The notes below the pieces were generated by a model. The model saw nothing but the letters and a program-made list of their open reading frames with translations. It did not search any database and was not told where the DNA came from. Positions 58,756-64,000 of a stretch of 64,000 nucleotides of DNA are shown here, in pieces. A program made the position numbers and the translations under genes. The DNA comes from Talinum fruticosum (taxonomy: Eukaryota > Streptophyta > Magnoliopsida > Caryophyllales > Talinaceae), in contig JAITYX010000058.1 in assembly GCA_021018815.1 (NCBI GenBank), forward strand, positions 3,799,001 to 3,863,000. Reading direction: 5' to 3'. Positions within the stretch are counted from its first letter, which is position 1, and every line of letters starts with the position of its first letter.

Positions 58756-58909
58756 GGTTGAGGTGTTTGAGAAGAAAATGAGTGAATTCGAAGAAACGAG
58801 AGAGAGAGAGAGTGTGTTGAGAATGCTTGAGAGCTTAGATTGCAAGGCCGAGTAGGCGAGAGTTTAGGTTAGCAAAGAGTAAAGTAGCGAAATGAAGGTA
58901 AAGGGATGT

Positions 58910-58917
58910 TATTTATA
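58910..58917 (-). promoter_or_regulatory. TATA box of the third ORF, element E
   Basis: TATTTATA on the plus strand reads TATAAATAACATCCCTT on the minus strand, 155 bp before the ATG at 58755. A GA/CT tract lies between the box and the ATG (58798-58812). Confidence 0.65.
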
Positions 58918-59318
58918 GCGAAAGGAATGTCGTTCGGTATTCGTTCGACCCAAACCTCGAATGGTCGCCTCGGACCGGTGTGTCCGTTCTACTCTCCAAC
59001 AATTAGAATCCTCGTGTCCTGTCTCCCAACGGCAAGTTCACCGATTGATGCGTGCGGTAGAGAGAGAGAGAAAGAGAAATTTTAAAAGAAATTTATGAAA
59101 TTCTCCACTAATCGAGAGATCATTTCGAAGTTTGAAGTCCAATTTTCTAAAAACTAAGTCCGACTCAGTAAAGTTTACGAGTAACTCGGAATACACAACC
59201 GAGATAATAACTCCTAGCTCGAGTATCACCGCATAACCTGAACTAATTATTATTAAGACAAAGGAAAGAACATGTAACACGTAATCATGCAAGATAATTT
59301 CACATAGAAGAACACATA

Positions 59319-62075
59319 TCATGCATTTATCATGCCAAGTTCATTCCTAATAAAACAAAACCGATCCTCACTAAGTGGCTTAGTAAAGATATAACCTAAT
59401 TGAAATTTTGTAGCAATGATTTCAAGTTCAATATCACCTTTCTCGGAATGGTCTCTCGGAAAATGATACCTGACCTTGTCTTGGAGTGCTTGGACTAGAT
59501 TCTTAGTGATGCTGATTGCGCTCCGATTGTCACACTTGATTGGAATTGATTTGAATGAAAGTCCAAGGTCTTTCAAGTGTTGCTTGATCCATAGAATCCG
59601 AGCACGGTATACTCCAACTACAATGTACTCGGATTCAGCGGTTGATAGAGCAAGCGAGTTTTGCTTCTTTGAGTGCCAAGATATAAGGGATTGACCCGAA
59701 ATCGGCATGCTCCTGAGGTGCTCTTTATATTAACCTTGTATCCAGCAGAGTCGGCATCCGAGTATCTAGTGAGGGTGAGTTACGAGTCTCTTGAGAGCCA
59801 TAGACCTAGATTTTGAGTTCCTGCAAGATATCTAAAAAGGGTGAGAAGTGATTCTTTTGGATTAGCTTGTAATCTTTCATACAAACATACACTAAACATG
59901 ATATCCGCCTCTACTGGATGTAAGATATACCAGAGATCTAATCATACCTCGATAGAGTTTTTGATCTATTGCTTTACCTTTTCGTGTAATTCCAGTTGCA
60001 TGCTGCTACTCATTGATGTTGTTGCATGTTTTGCATCTTGAAGCTTGTACTTCTTCAGCAACTCCTTGGTATACTTGAATTGATAGACATATATGCCATC
60101 TTTTTCTTGTTTGATTAGTAGACCAAGAAAGAAATTTAGCTCTCCCATCATGCTTAGTTGGAATTCCTATCTCATTAACTCACAAAATTCTCAACAGAGA
60201 TTTTCATTAGTAGCTCTAAAAATTATATCATCAACATAAATTTGAACAATAAGAAAGTCTTTCCCCTTGGTTTTTATGAAGAGAGTTTTGTCAATCTGAC
60301 CTCTTTTGAAATCATTTTCAACCAACAAACAACTAAGGCTTTCATACCAAGCTCTAGGAGCTTGTTTAAGACCATATAAATCCTTTTGCAACTTGAAAAC
60401 ATGATTTTGAAATTTTGAGATTTCAAATCCAGGGGGTTGCTCAACATAGACTTCATCTTGAATGAAACCATTCAGAAAAGCACATTTGACATCCATTTGA
60501 TACAATTTAATATTCATGCATTATGCAAATGCCAATAGGATTCTAATTGCTTCAATACTAGCAACGGGGCAAAGGTTTACCCACAATCAATCCCTTCTTC
60601 TTGATTGTAACCTTGAGCCATAAGTCTAACCTTATTTCTGACTACCAACCCATCCTCATCCGGTTTGTTCTTGAAAACCCATTTGGTTCCTACGATTGGG
60701 TGGTCGGAAGGTCATTTGGTCAAAGTCCGGACTTGGTTTCTCTCAAATTCATTAAGTTCCTCTTGTATGGCCTCTACCCATTTAGGTTAGAGCCTCTAGT
60801 GCATTTATGGCTTCGAGTTAATGATATGAATGTAATGAATGCACATAGATTTTGCAAGGAAGACCAAGCTCTTACCCCGCTATTAATGTCGGATTAGATG
60901 TTCTCGAGTGGGTGGCTTGAAACATATTTGAATATTCTACCTATTCTCCGGTTCACAAGATTTGTGGGTCGAACTGGTTGATCTTACGTGATCCGATCCG
61001 ATTGAGGTTGGTCACATGTTTAGCCTTCGACATTACGAGCTGGCTCTAGAGTCTGGTTTAGTCCGAGTCATGATATTCTCGGCTATCTCATTCTTAGCTG
61101 ATTTTCTTTGACTCTATCCGAGCTCGGCTTTAACAAGATCATCTTCATCTCGGCCGAGTTTCGGATCTTAGAATGTTGACTCACTTGGTTTTCCGGATCA
61201 ATCTCATCAAAAACAACGTGGATGCTTTATTCCACTTTGTTAGTTCTTTTATTGAAAATGCGATAAGCTTTACTATGAGATGAACAACCAAGAAAGATTC
61301 CTTCATCGGACCAGAGCATCAAACTTGGTCAGGTGATCCTTACCATTATTGTGAGCATAGCACTTACACCTAAAGGGTTTGAAGTATGAGATGTTGGGAT
61401 TCTTTCCCTTGTAGAGCTCATATGGAGTTTTCTTCAAAATAGGTCCGATGAGGCATATGTTCGGTGTGTAGTTTGTCTGTGTTGATTGCCTCGGCCCGTA
61501 AATAGTAAGGTAAATTGTGTTCAATCATCATTGTCCTTCGTATTTCTTCAAGAGTTTTGTTCTTTCTCTCCACTACCCCATTCCGTTGAGGAGTTCAGGT
61601 GCTGAGAAGTTGTGGGAGATACCATTCTTAACGCATAACTCTGCAAATTATGAGTAATCGAACTCCCTTCCATGGTCGGTTTGAATTCTTCCGATCCGAG
61701 TCTAAGACTCTACTTGAATTTTCTTGCGGAGCTTCTTGAACTCTTTGAATGTTTCATTGTTGTGCTTAAGAAAACACACCCAGGTAAATCATGAGTAGTC
61801 ATCAACAATCATAAGTACATAAGATTTACCTCCGAGACTCTTTATAGGGATTTTACCAGATAAATCCATATGCAACATTTCAAGCACTTTGGATGGGGAA
61901 ACAGTTTTAAGAGATTTGAAAGATAATCGACTTGTTTCCCTTTTGTGAATGCTTCACAAATTTTATCTTTCTTAAAAGCACGATTAGGTAAACCTTTGAC
62001 TAAACCATGAGATTCGAGCTTTTTGATAATATGCATGCTAACATGGCCTAGTCTATGATGACATGCCCAAGAATC
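59319..62075 (-). pseudogene. pol: Copia pol relic (IN-RT-RNaseH), element E
   Basis: Right to left: GAG-pre-integrase remnant (62036-61870, SHGLVKGLPNRAFKKDKICE), integrase to about 61200 with RIQTDHGREFDYS (second Asp), KNPISHNF-type and ERKNKTLEEI regions, and ELYKGKNPNISYFKPFRCKC (61430). RT (60517-60191) is well kept: MDVKCAFLNGFIQDEVYVEQ, PPGFEI, YGLKQAPRAWYE and QIYVDDIIFRATNENL with YVDD intact. Connection KELLKKYKLQDAKHATTSMS (60085). RNase H 59708-59319: SLISWHSKKQNSLALSTAES, KCDNRSAISITKNLVQ and FIRNELGMINA, stop at 59319. Stops at several places. Element F interrupts it at 62076, so protease and gag lie beyond the window. Confidence 0.88.
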
Positions 62076-63407
62076 TGAAGGTTTGCTCTTGGAGAGTCTT
62101 AGTCACCCTAAAGGAGGGGTGAATAGGGTAATGAGGAAATTTTAACAAGCTTAAAAGCTTAAAGCTTGAAAGGAGTAATCTAAACAATCCGAGTCTAGAT
62201 TGGACTTAGAAAAGTGTGAACTCGGATATATGTGGAAACCCTCCTAGGGCGAGAAAACCACAGCCAGTGCTTATCCAAGCACCAAGCCAAATCCACTGTT
62301 TTGAATCCACAAAATACAACAGAACCGAATCAACCAAAATTGCTCCCTTGAACAATTCGTTACGGAGTTTTCCTAGACTTAGAAGTTCCCTTATGTGATC
62401 TAGTACTTGCCTAACCGAGTTAACGTTTACGGCTAGGGACAACCGAGTTGAGTTAACCCTTACAAATCAGTCAAGAGACCTTACTCGAAAAGTAAGAAAG
62501 AGTATGTAACCGATTACAAGACTTTACAACTCGGAAAGTACAAATTACAAGTCGGGAGTTGTAAATAGAAGATTGAATGAATATTATATAAAGAGATATA
62601 ATTTTAGGAATGTGTTCAGTAATCCTCAAGTCTTGAGAGTTGGCTTCTAATTATAGATGACCAAGCAAATTAGCCGTTGTGACTATCTTCCGAATAGAAG
62701 TCCTTTGTGACCGTTGTAACGGTTCTTCGAGTCGGTCGAAAAGATCGGTTGAGATGTGATTGTTGTGCAACAGCTCTTGACTCCAAAAGGTGCTCTAATC
62801 AGCTAGTGGTGTCCGAAAAGTAAGGTGGAAACCACTTGTTGATCTTAGCGTTGAAGATTTCCAGTTTTGGAAACGAGCAACCACGACATAGCGTTTAAGC
62901 CTTGTTCAAAAGTCGAAAAGCCTTGTCTGCTGGCGATTGATCATAATTATCCCCGCCTAAAAGAGTGGAATTTTCTGAGTCTAATATTCATTATACTCAA
63001 ATTCCATCAAAGTCGATCTTTGGAAAGATCAAGTTATAGAGAAAATATCGGAGTATAAGTACTTGATCTAGACAAATAATTCTCGAACAAACATGCTGAC
63101 TTAGAAAGATGAATTAACATTGTAATTCACTTTAGCTCGGAATATGAAGTTAGAACTTAGATTAGAAGTGCTAGAGAGATTATTTGAACATGCGATAAAT
63201 CTAAGTGGTGTCCGAGTGATTCATAAACATCAATGTGAGTTGATGAACAAGAATGTGGATTCCGAGTCGGTCGGAATCGAATGAAAACACATGCAATACT
63301 TTCTATATTACTCGGAATGACTTCTAATCAAAACTTAGGAGGGATGAGGTTTGTACCGAGTCCTTGATAGTACTTAGAATGATATAAATTCCGAGTCCGA
63401 GTCTTCA
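62076..63407 (-). mobile_element. Copia 3' LTR, element F
   Basis: 1332 bp, minus-strand start TGAAGACTCGG (63407), end GAGCAAACCTTCA (62076). TAATTATA at 62648-62655 replaces TATTTATA, CCGTTGTAACGG is at 62711-62722 and CGAGTCGGTCG at 62728-62738. About 140 bp present in element E (around 56040-56180) are missing near 62940. The left flank is GAATC of element E pol; the right copy is outside the window. Confidence 0.85.
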
Positions 63408-64000
63408 ATCTCCCTTTCTTATTGAAAGGCATTCCACACTCAAATAGAAACTTTGTTAGTGAAATAATCCACGGTTTTCAATCTTACTCATTTGACAAAG
63501 AATGTGTCGAGCTTAGAAAAAATATCGCAGAAGAATAGAATAATAAATGAAGTGATTCGGACTTATAATAGTGCTTCGAGATAGCTCATTTGATGAAAAA
63601 TTGCGAGTAGTTATATAAGAGAAAAATAGAGAAATGAGCTGATATACCGAGAATAAAACAAAATAAGACATTTACACTCGGAAAGAAGTTATACTCGAAA
63701 GCAATATGCTCGAAATCGACACTTCATTCATATATATATATACATAAACATAGAAAATACATACAAAATAGGGGGTGAGAGAACTCCCCTAAACAAGACA
63801 ACAAATTTTCTAAGTATTCTCCCCTAGGCTTTCAAAGAAAAAAATCAAAATGGGGAAGAATGTATTAAGTTGATACAATTTGTTTGTATGGACAAAAAAA
63901 ATCAAGATCGTGGAGTGGGAGCGGTCCGAGTGGAGGTGGATAAGCGTGCTTGTGCGCCTGCATTGATACTTTTGTGAAGACGTTGAAGATCTTGGCAGTG
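63408..64000 (-). pseudogene. Polypurine tract and third-ORF 3' end, element F
   Basis: The polypurine tract ATCTCCCTTTCT (plus strand) adjoins the LTR. Then comes the same 3' UTR as element E: GGTGAGAGAACTCCCCTAAA near 63774 versus GGTGAGAAAACTTCCCCTAA near 56992, then TTTGTATGGACAAAAAAA near 63883 versus GTCTGGACAAAAAG. The C-terminal part of the third ORF begins near 63900 and runs off the window. Confidence 0.65.

Overview
The window is repeat-dense plant DNA, almost certainly from the heterochromatin of a flowering plant. Nearly everything recognisable is a broken LTR retrotransposon with nested insertions. I found no intact host gene, rRNA, tRNA or CRISPR array. Every coding region carries stops and frameshifts, so the coding entries are relics.

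Two element families dominate. (1) A Ty1/copia family, whose RT and gag motifs look like the SIRE/Maximus lineage, has 1.3-1.6 kb LTRs beginning TGAAGACTC and ending AAACYTTCA, a degenerate initiator-Met tRNA primer site, gag, pol (PR-IN-RT-RNaseH) and a third ORF in the envelope position. I can place eight copies or pieces: 1-1139 (+), 13601-19079 (+), 19149-28990 (-), 29205-29874 (+), 33319-36110 (+), 38139-45790 (-), a solo LTR at 49697-51293 (-), and a nest at 52395-64000 (-), where copy F sits inside copy E, which sits inside the LTR of copy D. (2) A Ty3/gypsy family of Tat type has long LTRs and a leader with tandem ~47-bp repeats. Its pieces lie at 1140-5550, 10394-13600, 29875-33318 and 36111-38138. 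A strongly decayed antisense block (5551-10393) with one plant-mobile-domain-like motif lies where Tat elements carry extra 3' ORFs. Minor residents are a 174-bp CACTA-type MITE (29575-29748), an unrelated solo-LTR-like insertion with a 5-bp target duplication (24183-25423), an L1-type LINE (46008-47310) hit by a Del/Tekay-like gypsy LTR (45791-46007), and a TATA-bearing LTR-like block (47315-47930).

Low-copy-looking DNA without a recognisable gene is confined to 47931-49690 and 51300-52394.

The most interesting system is the third ORF of the copia family. It recurs in five copies plus two tails. It always starts MPK(R/K) after a CT-rich leader, lies 540-585 bp after the RNase H stop, and in four of four testable copies has a TATA-like box 130-185 bp before the ATG, separate from the LTR promoter. 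The encoded protein looks like a basic-N-terminus, coiled-coil, Lys/Glu-rich nuclear-type protein rather than a membrane envelope. The LTRs carry their own promoter module: a CGAGTNNCTCG-like palindrome almost exactly 80 bp from the TATA box, next to a CCGTT/AACGG inverted pair.
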